Source of the DNA: Patagioenas fasciata
Lineage: Eukaryota > Chordata > Aves > Columbiformes > Columbidae
Length of the DNA stretch: 64,000 nt
Assembly: GCF_037038585.1 (NCBI RefSeq)
Contig: NC_092525.1
Location: forward strand, 20,976,867 to 21,040,866
Direction: 5' to 3'
Both the position numbers and the translations under genes were made by a program. The notes under the pieces were generated by a model, which was not told where the DNA came from, did no database searches, and saw only the letters and a program-made list of their open reading frames with translations. Shown here piece after piece: positions 37,616 through 47,512 of the stretch (its first letter is position 1; each line of letters opens with the position of its first letter).

Positions 37616-40540
37616 AAGCATGTGGAGATCCTTATCTCGCTGCAGTCAATAACACCACATCAAGCAGCATGCCTGATGGATTATACCACCCTCTTGAGGT
37701 GAGCCAACTGACCCAAGCCTGTGCTTACACCACTGCCTCCCTCCTTCATATGTAGCCACTGCCTTGCTCAAAAACTCAGTATTCACCCTCATTTTCCCAG
37801 TGCTATTTAAAATGCTGCAGGGAGGTCTTCCCAGTACCTCCACAAAGGAGCAAAACCTGAATGCTTGTGTCACCCACCACCCCAAGAGGTGACCAAAGCT
37901 TAATGATCAGCAGATGAAGGATGATGCTAGATTAAGAGTCCCTGGGAAGGGATGAGCTGCTAGAAAAGGATGGCAGATCCCAGGACAGCCATCCTTTCTC
38001 CTTTGGGTCATGTCCCACTGCCAGATGCAGCCAGCTGTGAGCCACCCTCAGCACAAGGAGCACCACAACCAAGGCATCCAAATTTGATCACCAAACTAAT
38101 AAGGTGAGAGCTGATGGGCATAGCTGTGCATTAACAGGCTCAGGTGGCTCCTGGCTTACATCCCATCACCTTGGAGCAAGGTGGAGCTGGTCCTGGTCTG
38201 CAGACAGAGCCAAAAACCTATGTCTGTTCCCGTGTCTGCATTGCCTCTGTGACGCCTCGGCTGGAATTCCTGCACGAACCAACCCACGGCAAGAGGGCCT
38301 CTGCACCGAGGAGATTTATATGCTTGACAGCAGGAGATTTTGGGGGAGCAGATGTAGAGAGAAAAGGTCATACAAGGTCACACTGGAAATGCATAGCAGA
38401 AGCAAGAACTTGCCTGGTTGAACTGAATTCTTGCTCAATGGCAAAACCACAAGACCATCCTTCCTCTTAAAAGACTTTTTCCATGCCCTAACAAGTCTGG
38501 TGAGGAACTTAATGACATGTGTGCACCCTTGCCTGAGCAAGGACCTCATGATTTGGCTGAACGCCACAAAAAAGATGTCCAAAAGTTATGAAAATAAAGG
38601 TATTTATCTTCATTGTTAGAAACAGAGATTGAGCCTTTTATATCTCTCTCTTGGAGGATTAAGCTCACAGATTTACAAAGAACTGGTTGATTACCAAAAT
38701 AAATACATCACCATGCCAATTTATAGGACACAAATGTAGGAAACCCATCCAACCAAATCAGGCAAAGTGTAATTCATGTGAGAGCCCTCAGCATGTGCAA
38801 AGGGCGCAGAGCATGTGGAACAAAGTACATAGGGAAAACATGCAAGAAACCTCTATCTGTGGGAACAATTCCCAGCGCAGCATACAATGGAGCTATAAAA
38901 TAAATGGCTTGGCTCTCCACTGGAAGCAAAGCCCAACTGTTCTCAATGAGAAGGAGGATCATGTATCTTTATAATGAGAATTCAGTCATTTTTAAACGTT
39001 GGCTTTGCTCATATCACCACCAAATCTGTCTGCACAGCTGACAGGCTGCAGACTTCATTTGGATTTCTAACCATGATTACACATGGCAGTGATGGATACC
39101 ACAGGGTTTTCAGGGGCTTAGGGTTTAGGGCTGGCTTTTGTTTTTCAGTTGTTTGGGGCTTGAGATTGAGGGGGCTGCTGGGGTATTTTTAGTGTCACTG
39201 TCCAATGAGGCTTAAAGAGCTCTCTCCTCATTTTAATAGTTCTGATAATGCACAGAGATGAAAGCAGACCCTGCACAAGTTGTTCTTTATATTGGCAAAG
39301 CTGCCCCTTCTGTGATGAAACCCAAGAGCAGTTTCTGCTTTCAGTGCTCCATGAGATGGAGCAGAACATGTTTACTGAGGCTGAACACACCATTGCCCTC
39401 AGAGGCATAAGCATCCCCCTTTGCAGCAAAGGTGATCCTCAGAGCACTAAAACATCTGTTTGCTCAGTGAAAAAAATGACCCCACAAGCACATTAATGTT
39501 CAGGAGCATGGCACATTCAGGAGCTAAGGGAACTTTCCCTTCTTGTTTCTTACAGGGAAGAATCATTTTCTATAGCCAACAGCACATAGAGGAGTGACAC
39601 ATCTTGTAATCAGATTAACTCCTTTCACAGCTCAATCTGAACAAATAGTTGTGCTGTTGAAAGTGAGGTAACCTTCATGCAAAGCTTAAGCCCACATTTG
39701 GAAGCTGTTCTTTCCCAGCCCTGACATCCACCTCAGACCGCAGGGGTTCAGACAAACATCACACAGTATGGTGGGATGCAAAGCAAGAAACTCTATAGAC
39801 GTGCAGTGCAGCCATGTTCAAGGCTTTACAAGACATGAGCATAGGGTATTTGTAAACTTTAAACTCAGTTTCTCCAAATCTTTGTTCGTACCATTAAGAC
39901 TAAAGAACAGAAGGTTGTCTGATTACTGCTGTGGAAACCAAGCAAATGCTATGATCCCTAGGGACCACAACTTGGTCTCCAACAGGAAAAAACAGGTGGC
40001 ATAATTTCAATTTCTACAAGGCTCCCATTCATACATCTTGGGGAGAACATCCCTGCATTTGACATGAGACATTTGGAAAGCAGCAACCCACATATTAGCC
40101 TGACCTGGGGCACTGTTAGGCAGACTGGAGTTTGGGCACATGTGAGAAAGATGCGGTTGACCTGACCACTGTGCACTGGAGACAAGTTAAATGCATCCAA
40201 ATCCGCAAACCGATGATGTGCATCAAGTTCACAGCTTGTTCTTTGCAAGTAGATGTGAAGGAGCTCAGAGAATTAGTTCAGATCAGTTGTCAAGAACTAA
40301 TATGCTCAGCTGAGCTGATCTGACATGCCCACAGGGCTGAGTCTCAGAAAAGAGGATCTCCCCCGTACTTCAGAGTGTCATGTAGTCCAAGGCACCAGCT
40401 CTGCACAGGAGCTGGATAACACCTTGGGCCCCAGGCTGCCGTGGCCTTCGGAGCAGCAGTACATGCCCAAGTAGTGACAAAGCAGCACAGGAACATCTAG
40501 ACCACACCACAGTCCTTGCAGTGATGGGAACACATGGAGA
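37616..40540. other. Unique non-coding DNA
   Basis: No exon or interspersed repeat is recognised. A telomere-like TTAGGGTTTAGGG occurs near 39119-39130, only two units, so it is not an interstitial telomere. Frames at 38104-38470 overlap in several phases without a domain. Confidence 0.5.
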
Positions 40541-40728
40541 CAGGGATGTCAAACTCATTTTCATCAGGGGCCACATCAGCCTTGTGGTTGCCTCCAAAGG
40601 GCCAAATGTGATTTTAGGACTGTATAAATGTAACTGCTCCTACATACAGTCCTAAAATTACCTTTGGTTCTTCGAAGGCAACTGTGAGGCTGACGTGTCC
40701 CCCGGCGAAAACAAGTTTGACAGCCCTG
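40541..40728. mobile_element. Palindromic hAT-like MITE
   Basis: This is a 188-bp element that is nearly all inverted repeat. The left arm 40541-40624 and right arm 40645-40728 are 84 bases each and, by hand alignment, agree at about 66 of 84 positions around a 20-base centre. The termini read CAGGGATGTCAAACT and, inverted, CAGGGCTGTCAAACT. This resembles hAT-superfamily (Charlie-type) non-autonomous elements, whose ends start CAGGG. No clear 8-base target duplication remains: the flanks CATGGAGA and CACTAAAA agree at half the positions. There is no transposase; the element would have needed one supplied in trans. Confidence 0.8.
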
Positions 40729-41651
40729 CACTAAAATGCAGTTTGTTCTTCACATGGGGGTGGAAGGCTGCATACGATGCTTCTGAGACTCCCATCCCAA
40801 CAGTGAATATCATCCTGCAACTAAACTGATAGAAAATCTGAAGGCAATAAGGATAAGTCCACACTTCAAAACAGCGTGAAGCACAGATTCCCCAAAGTTC
40901 ACCCAAAAGTTCAGCAGCAGAGATACGTTGCTCCCAGTACCCCAGCTGCTGTGGCACAGGCTGGCTGCAAGTGTTTTACAAGGGAAAGTGCACAGCAAAG
41001 CCAAGCAGAGCTCCGTCTCTCCTCAGCAGCATGCCAGCCCCCCCAGTCCAGCACTCCTCCCTCAGCTTCCTCCATCTGTACACAGGCCTGGAGGCCAAAA
41101 CAAGAGGAGCCTTCCCAGTTGCAGCTTTTGGAGCGGGCCAAAGTCTCTGTATGTTGTGAGCTGTGAAATATATGAACTCCCAGGCTTTACACGAGCCTCA
41201 CTCTTCTGTGCAATATCATATGGATTTCGGATTTGTCTGCCCCATCCACCTCTCCCATGTGTTTCTGATAATTGCTTACACATGGAGGGGTTTCTCTTGG
41301 TTGCCCTTAGAAGGGACCTGCTGTTGTTTCCCTTTCTTAGATGAGGCTATGGACATACACATCATTTTTATTGGTGTATTTTATTGCCCCTGCTTTACAA
41401 CCCACTCCACCAGTTCCCCCAGCCTTCTCCTTCAGTCCGCTGTTTGCTGTTGCCTCTCTGTTAGGTCTCCTCATTCCCCATCTTTCTCAGTCGAAACATT
41501 AACAGGGCCCCCTAATTAAGAGAATGCCTTATAAATCTCTCCGCATCCAAATAAGATCCAGAGCCTGGCTGGGGAGACAGAATCTAGAGACAGTGGGTAC
41601 GTCTGGCATTCCTCATGTTACACACAGGGTTTCTTTAGCATCGCTCTTCTT
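40729..41651. other. Unique non-coding DNA between two inverted repeats
   Basis: The sequence is locally GC-richer and stop-poor, so both strands carry overlapping frames (40876-41166, 40928-41344 and 40911-41141). Their mutual overlap and lack of domains argue against coding. No splice-bounded exon was picked out. Confidence 0.45.
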
Positions 41652-41714
41652 GGCATGTGAGCTTGGGTCTCGGCACCAGCAGCGTGCTGATGCCAAGATC
41701 CAAGCTCACATGCC
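41652..41714. repeat. Near-perfect 30-bp inverted repeat (hairpin)
   Basis: Arms 41652-41681 and 41685-41714 are 30 bases each with a 3-base GCG loop. They match at 27 of 30 positions and all three differences are transitions. As minus-strand RNA the stem would have 27 Watson-Crick pairs, two G-U pairs and one C-A mismatch. Similarity stops abruptly outside both arms. The loop is much shorter than in a usual pre-miRNA. It may have arisen by replication template switching, or be a remnant of a small palindromic element. It belongs to no family I recognise. Confidence 0.9.
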
Positions 41715-42009
41715 CGCTGCTTGCATCAAGCACCTAGGAGAGATGGACTCAGCACCACTCACTTAACCCCAAACCTTGGTTATACAAAGCAAAGGCCCAA
41801 AATGGGACACTGACCCTGTGAGGAGAGGCAGTGATCTCATCTAGGGCTCCTTTGCAGGACCCTGTGGTGTGGTAGAAGAGGCGAGTAGCAGTATCTCACT
41901 CAAAAAAGCTGGGGATTAGTGCTCTCTCATAGACACAGCCAACAGACCCTTGGGTCAGGAGGTGAGCGGCATTCAGAGGTTCTTCTGTCTCTGCCAGGGC
42001 ACATCCTGG

Positions 42010-42350
42010 AGAAAGGGAGGCTGAGGGGAGACCTTATCGCTGTCTACAACTACCTGAAAGGAGGTTGTAGCATGGAGGGTGTTGGTCTCTTCTCCCAAGT
42101 GGCAAGTGACAGGACAAGAGAAAATGGCCTCAAGTTGCACCACGGGAGGTTTAGATTGGATATTAGGAAAAAAATTCTTCCTGGAAAGTGTTGTCAGGCA
42201 CTGGAACAGGCTGCCCAGGGCAGTGGTGGAGTCACCATCCCTGGAGGGGTTTAAAAGACATGTAGATTAGGTAGTACATGATTTAGTGTGTTAATGATTG
42301 GATTCAATGATCTTGAGGGTCTCTTCCAACCAAAATGATTCTATGATTCT
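42010..42350 (+). mobile_element. CR1 LINE 3' fragment (third subfamily)
   Basis: This plus-orientation CR1 is about 340 bp. Blocks in order are GGAGGCTGAGGGGAGACCTT, CTACAACTACCTGAAAGGAG, TTGGTCTCTTCTCCCAAGTG, GGAGGTTTAGATTGGATATT, GGAACAGGCTGCCCAGGGCA and the tail CCAACCAAAATGATTCTATG with ATTCTGT. The CCAAAATGATTC tail and TGATCTTGAGGGTCT block separate it from the other two subfamilies here. The inverted fragment at 61391 has the matching tail. A gap relative to the usual sequence lies before ATGATTTAGTG. Confidence 0.94.
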
Positions 42351-44442
42351 GTCCTACCCCTAACCCCTCCCCGAACCAACCCAAAAGCCAGAATGGAGGT
42401 TTCTGCTATAATATCCTGCCTGGATATGGCTTTGTGCCCAGTTTCACACTGACTGGTGTGAGGCAGCTCCCAGCTCAGCACACCCATCCCATACCTTGCC
42501 CATCACCCAGGCCCCCATGGAAGCACCTAAGAGGCTTGCCCTGATTCAGGGCTCCTGAGCTGCTCCTTGCTCTTTCCATTGATGACATGTAAGCACAGAG
42601 AACACAGGTCTTAACCCAGGCAGTATCACCCTGCTGAGACAGCAGCCTATGACTTACATATTGCACCACCCAAATTACGCATCTAAAGCAGAAGACCTGA
42701 ATACAGCCCTCAAAACTCACAGTAACACCAAGCACCACACTGAAAACCTGTTCCTTGTGCAAGAGTAGCACTGCATGCAATATAACTCTAAAAGCACAAA
42801 GGATAATAGTGGCTTGAGACATAAAAAAACCCCACCGCACTAAATCATCAGGTTATTTTTGTCTGTGCTTGCCCACAGTCCTGACTTTTGATCAATACTG
42901 TGCCTGCCCAGGGACTTAAGCTCAGCCTCCAGTGGTGTCTCTGCATCACACTCGCACACAATAATTTCCTTGGTGTTCATATAGCTGGAAATGCAGTCAG
43001 TGCCAGAATTTCCCGATACCAAATCCCTCCTTGGGCTAGTGCCCAGTGCTCTGAAAAGGCCGTCAACATCTGGAAGCAGTGATTCTGCACATCTGTGAGA
43101 CCCTCAGAATTACAGGATGGAGAGAGAACTACCTACAGGATTACTTACGTTGATAATTAAATCCCAAATAGCAGGACACTAGATGTACTCACCTCTCCTA
43201 ACACCACAATATTTGAACTATCACATAACCTGTACGTGATGCTGCTGCTGTAAACAGACCTTGGGGTAGAAATATATGAAAGTTTCGCTTGCACTTGTAA
43301 CAGAAGTGCAGCTGGGGAGGCTAAGCAGGTAGGATAAATCTGAAGAAAACATCTCTAATTATCAGGGGACTGACTTTAAACCTCTTATTCATGCTGAGCA
43401 ATAAAGCAGATCATTGCACCAGTTATCAGCATGACTCAAGGTACTGGATCCAGGCTTTAACCACAACCAGGACCTCTAGGACCAAACCTGGGTCACATAA
43501 AGCTTCTGCAGAGTTCCCACAGATTTGAGAAACCCACTTACCTCTCAGGCTTCTCAAGACATGACATTTCTACTATCTACAGCAACACACCTTCATGCTT
43601 CTAATGTACTGTTTTTTCTGGATGCCTGGTATGGAGGAGCACAGAACAACAGTTTGTGGTTTTAGTTGGGGTGGGAATGTTCCTTGTTCATCATCCTGAC
43701 TTAACTTAAAACACAACATACAGGATACCTTGCTCCAAACCATGTGACACTATATCTTCAATGCATATTCTTTCTTTAAGTCGAGTTTTTACTACTAATG
43801 AAGTCCTGCTTTCCTGGAAGTGGGGTCATATTTAGCAGAACCAAAGAAAAAAAAAGGTCAAGAGGCTCTGCAAGCCTCCTCTGCTCTTCACCCATCAGCA
43901 TCACCCAGCTCATACCACGGCAGGGGGCCTCTGCTCAATATCGCACCCCATATTGCAGCTTCAGCCTGGCCCAGACGGAATTTTGCAGACACATCCACAC
44001 ACACATCAGAGGTGTCCAAGTCAAGGAGAACTTTAAAAAGGATGTAGATCAGTTCCTGGCTTTGTGTACAAACACCTCCTGCTTGGCTCAAGGACTACAA
44101 AAATTCAAAGAGGAATTACTTAATTTCTGTATGTTTTCCTATTCTATTTGCCCTCATGCAAAATTCAGCCTTTGATAGCCCAGATCAGAGACCTTGATCA
44201 CCCCAGCTGTCCCAGGAGCTTGGAGAAACATTTCCCCATGGTGACTCTGAACAGAAGAGACATGCAGACCAACAAACACTGTTGATATAGGCTATAAGAG
44301 CAGCAGAAACCACCTGTACACACTGGAAGCGCCATCTTGCTGGATGTGATTTACACACTACAGACAGATAACAATTTGCACAAAGAACAACATTTTCAAC
44401 CATAATACGAAACACGAGGTAATGAGGCTTTCTGACACGTAC
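42351..44442. other. Unique non-coding DNA
   Basis: No confident exon or repeat is recognised. The sequence just after the CR1 is C-rich (CCTACCCCTAACCCCTCCCC). Frames at 42475-42840 minus and 43798-44175 plus lack recognisable domains. Confidence 0.45.
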
Positions 44443-44501
44443 CTCTTTGATCCGAGACCTCGGCTCATTCCAGTTATTTTCTAAGTCATCACAGATAAAT
44501 G
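44443..44501 (-). other. Candidate internal exon, minus strand
   Basis: On the minus strand a 59-nt segment is bounded by an acceptor-type CAG (AG complement at 44502-44503) and a donor GAG|GTACGT (complement at 44437-44442). In one frame it reads through an acidic-basic peptide containing DDLENN and WNEPRSRIKE, with phase 1 at the start and phase 0 at the end. This frame is compatible with the candidate exon at 45503-45605, about 1 kb upstream on the same strand. The polypyrimidine tract is weak, and I do not recognise the protein. It may equally be a conserved non-coding element with fortuitous splice motifs. Confidence 0.2.
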
Positions 44502-44529
44502 CTGTTGTGTATTTCCAATGACCTCAATC

Positions 44530-45070
44530 AAAAACTTTCCCAAAATCAGAAGCTTATAGGACCACAGTGCAGTAGCCTTCAGAAGTACATTTTGAACGGA
44601 GTGGGGCAGATTTTTGTTCTTTTTGCTAGTGAATAAACCCATTATGTGGACAACCAGTAATGAAATGAGGAGAGATCCGAGTTCAAAACAAGGTTTTTGT
44701 TTTGCTGTAAATCCTATTTATGGTTTAGGGTGCAGCTGATACGCCGTTAGCTTTTATTTCATTGATAATTCTGTGATTGTAGTTGAAACCTTGCAATTTA
44801 ATGAGCTGATGTTATTACTCATACTGTGTGGCCATCTGGAACCAGTTTGGTCAGAGAGCCCAAAGCACCAAAAGCCACCTGTAATGCATTAAGCCTCAGC
44901 CCAGTACCAGCTCCATGGATTTGAAAAGCCAGGCCTGCATAAATACTAACCTGTGAGAATGTAATTGGAGAAGTGATATTTAAGAACTTATAGTTTGCCA
45001 GAAAGGCTCGTTCTCAGGGGAATGCATGCAGAGGCTTAAAGTTTAAAGCCAAGCGGTTTTTAGTTTCAAC
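44530..45070. other. AT-rich conserved-element-like stretch
   Basis: The block includes GCTTTTATTTCATTGATAAT, TGCAATTTAATGAGCTGATG, GTAATGCATTAAGCC and GAATGTAATTGGAG, with several homeodomain cores and no repeat similarity. It lies within the putative intron between the two exon candidates at 44443 and 45503. Conserved regulatory status is inference. Confidence 0.25.
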
Positions 45071-45502
45071 ATTGTGAATACAAAAAGAAATCATTGCATA
45101 TGGATGTTGCTGGACTGTTCAAACCGCTAGGTCTGTCCAAACAGGCCAAACTATGCCAGAGCTTTTCAAAACGAAGAATCCCTCCTAGCACCTGAGCCTC
45201 ATGTTACACATGTTGCTTATTACTGAGGTACCATCTCGAGACATTGCTCCAAAGGGACCAAAGAAATAAGGGGTGAACGTTTCATAATGCTTTACAGTCA
45301 CAAAGAACATGCAGCTGCCACAACCACACACACACAAAAAAAAATCACTAGAGAGATCTCGTGGACACAACAGATAACAACCAATGATTTGGAGAGGCAC
45401 AAAACAGCATCTAAACATCCCAAAAAAACATTCTACTGAACAACGTGATCAGAGACAAGCTACCTGTGGACCAAAAAAAAAGAGGCAGAGCAACTGCCTT
45501 AC

Positions 45503-45605
45503 CTGAAAGTCCCTGTGGTGTCCTGAATGGCCCTTCCTTGGTGAACTTCTCCTGGGACAGCACATGAGCTGGAGCTGCTAGTGGCTCTGGGCAAAAGGGG
45601 AGGCT
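45503..45605 (-). other. Candidate internal exon, minus strand
   Basis: On the minus strand a 103-nt segment is bounded by an acceptor TTTGCCAACAG and a strong donor TCAG|GTAAGG. Two of three frames are open throughout. The frame containing LSQEKFTKEGPFRTPQG starts in phase 0 and ends in phase 1, which fits the next candidate at 44443-44501. The other begins PPLLPRATSSSSS. No family is recognised. The donor is close to consensus, so this is the best-formed exon candidate in the window, but it could be non-coding or fortuitous. Confidence 0.28.
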
Positions 45606-47094
45606 CTGTTGGCAAAGACATAAATTAACATGGTTACCCTCTGCTCGTTAGCCAATTTACATCAGCTGGGAGTATGAGTCACTACTCACATTTCAGAGAT
45701 TTGGGTATCATACAATTCAGGTAAAATACATTCTTCTTCTTTTGGTGTTTCAATGGTTAAAAATATGCTGCGAATTGTTTAAATGTTATCTAAAGCTCAT
45801 AGTTCAGTTAAAGACACACAAAGCTTTGATGCTTCAAGGCAGGAGTGTAAATCCAAACAAACAGAGATACCTCAGCCCTTGCAAGGGTTTTAATTTATTT
45901 TCTTCCTGTTTGTCCTGCACAAGGGGACTTTACAGAACAAATATAAACATTTGTTTTCTCATACACGTTTTATTCTTCTACCAAAATAACAGTAGGCAGA
46001 CAACTCAGCCAAATCTCTGTACTGCTCCTCTTTATTCAACCACAGATATTTCCTAGCGTAACTTCCCCAATCACAAGCTTTTGGAGCAGGAAACCAAAGC
46101 CAGAAAGAAGCTCATTCTGTGCTCAGCAATAGTTATGACATGGTCCAGAGAGCCAGGCAGAATGGAGAATTTTCCTTTCTTCTCCAGCCCCAGATCTGTA
46201 AGAATTGTAAGAATTTGAGAAAGAAAAAGTATCCCTCGCTTTTCCCAGGTTGTACTCGTATAATGCACAGACACTTCTTCAGAAACACTCTACAGATGAG
46301 TGGACAATGGCTTCACTGGAAGAAGAGAGAAGACTCTTACTCTTGAAGGCCTCCCTCATTCCCACATGATGGAGTTATTCTCCACTGAGCTCCAAGACCT
46401 CCCCAGACCACACTTAGACTTGGAGGCTGGTAAAACGTGTGGAGTCCAAACTTTCTCCTCAAGGCCATCTGCTGCAACAATGGGCCACCTAGTCAAAAGT
46501 GCTTAGTCCCACCAATTTCCACCTGAAGCTTCCTGAAAATCAGAGTGGAGCTCCAAAGTTATCCAGAACATCTAGTTTATGAAGTCGCCTTTATCTGAGA
46601 TATTTGGAAATCACTTCTAACGTGGAACTGAAACGGTCGAATGTTTCTGCACAAGCAGTTACCATTTCTTTGTGATGTCTCAGTAACACGGTGACTCCCA
46701 CATCTGAATGGGGTTGGGGTAGACCTTGATGTGGCAGAAGATACGTGTGCTGCAACAGACAGTGCCCACGTGGAATCCTCTTCTCTCTGGTAAATACGGG
46801 ACTGTTGGAAGACGCTACTGGATGCATGAGCATTTTGTCTTAGAGGAGAGCCTGTAAATGTTTCATGAGGTTCATGTAAGCACATAAACATTGTATTTGT
46901 GTGAAAATCACATTTTGTTCAGCATCATGTGCATTTTACCCACTCAAGATACATTGCCAAGTGCTCAGCATGGCCAGCATTGTCCAAAGCTCAACTATCA
47001 CTGTCTTGCCTGGAATTAGTTTGTGTTTTATTTATTATTTTTAATGCATTTTGGTGACAGGAATGAATCCATTTTAGATGGAGGCTGGAAGGAC
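45606..47094. other. Unique non-coding DNA
   Basis: No feature is recognised. Frames at 46577-46891 and 46591-46833 on the minus strand overlap each other without domains. Confidence 0.45.
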
Positions 47095-47512
47095 CTTTAT
47101 TTTTTTTTTTACCCTGCATAATCCTGAAGTGCTTTGAAACTTGTAAACAGTCATTAAAAAAAAAGGGGGGGGGGGCATGGAGAATTTTTTCTGATCTGGT
47201 TTTGATATAAGCAATGCAATGCAATATAAAAGAGCGTCTACAAAAAGCCCATGATAACAGCGAAAATGTGAAGAGGTTTGATTTTAAACCCCAAAGTGTG
47301 GTGGACATATCAACCAGGAGCTGAGGAGAGGTTGTGCATTTCTGAAATGCACACTCTTTCCAATCTCATCCCTTTCTGGAAAACATCCCAAACTTTTCCT
47401 CCTCCCATCCCCATGGCCAGGTAGAGGCTGCAGAGGAGGCAGCACACGCTGGTGACCATGGCCATGGAGGAGAGGGTTGTCCCCTCGGCACGTTGACCAA
47501 AGCTCCTGAGAC
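47095..47512 (-). other. Candidate terminal exon, minus strand
   Basis: Reading on the minus strand, a pyrimidine-rich acceptor (TTGTTTTTATTCCCTG...GTAG) ends at 47513. It is followed by frames that are open for 48 codons or more, one containing the hydrophobic run SVCCLLCSLYLAMGMGG and ending near 47310. About 200 bases downstream a consensus polyadenylation signal AATAAA lies at 47096-47101. An A10 and G11 homopolymer pair interrupts the putative 3' UTR at 47155-47175. The AATAAA lies next to an A-run, which raises the chance of coincidence, and no known protein is recognised. Confidence 0.15.
47155..47175 (+). repeat. A10-G11 homopolymer pair
   Basis: Ten A bases are followed immediately by eleven G bases. 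Long G homopolymers are prone to length variation and sequencing error, so base counts here are uncertain. Confidence 0.9.

Noticed and set aside
39118..39131. Telomere-like TTAGGGTTTAGGG
   Set aside because: Only two imperfect units in a G/T-rich context; not an interstitial telomeric array.
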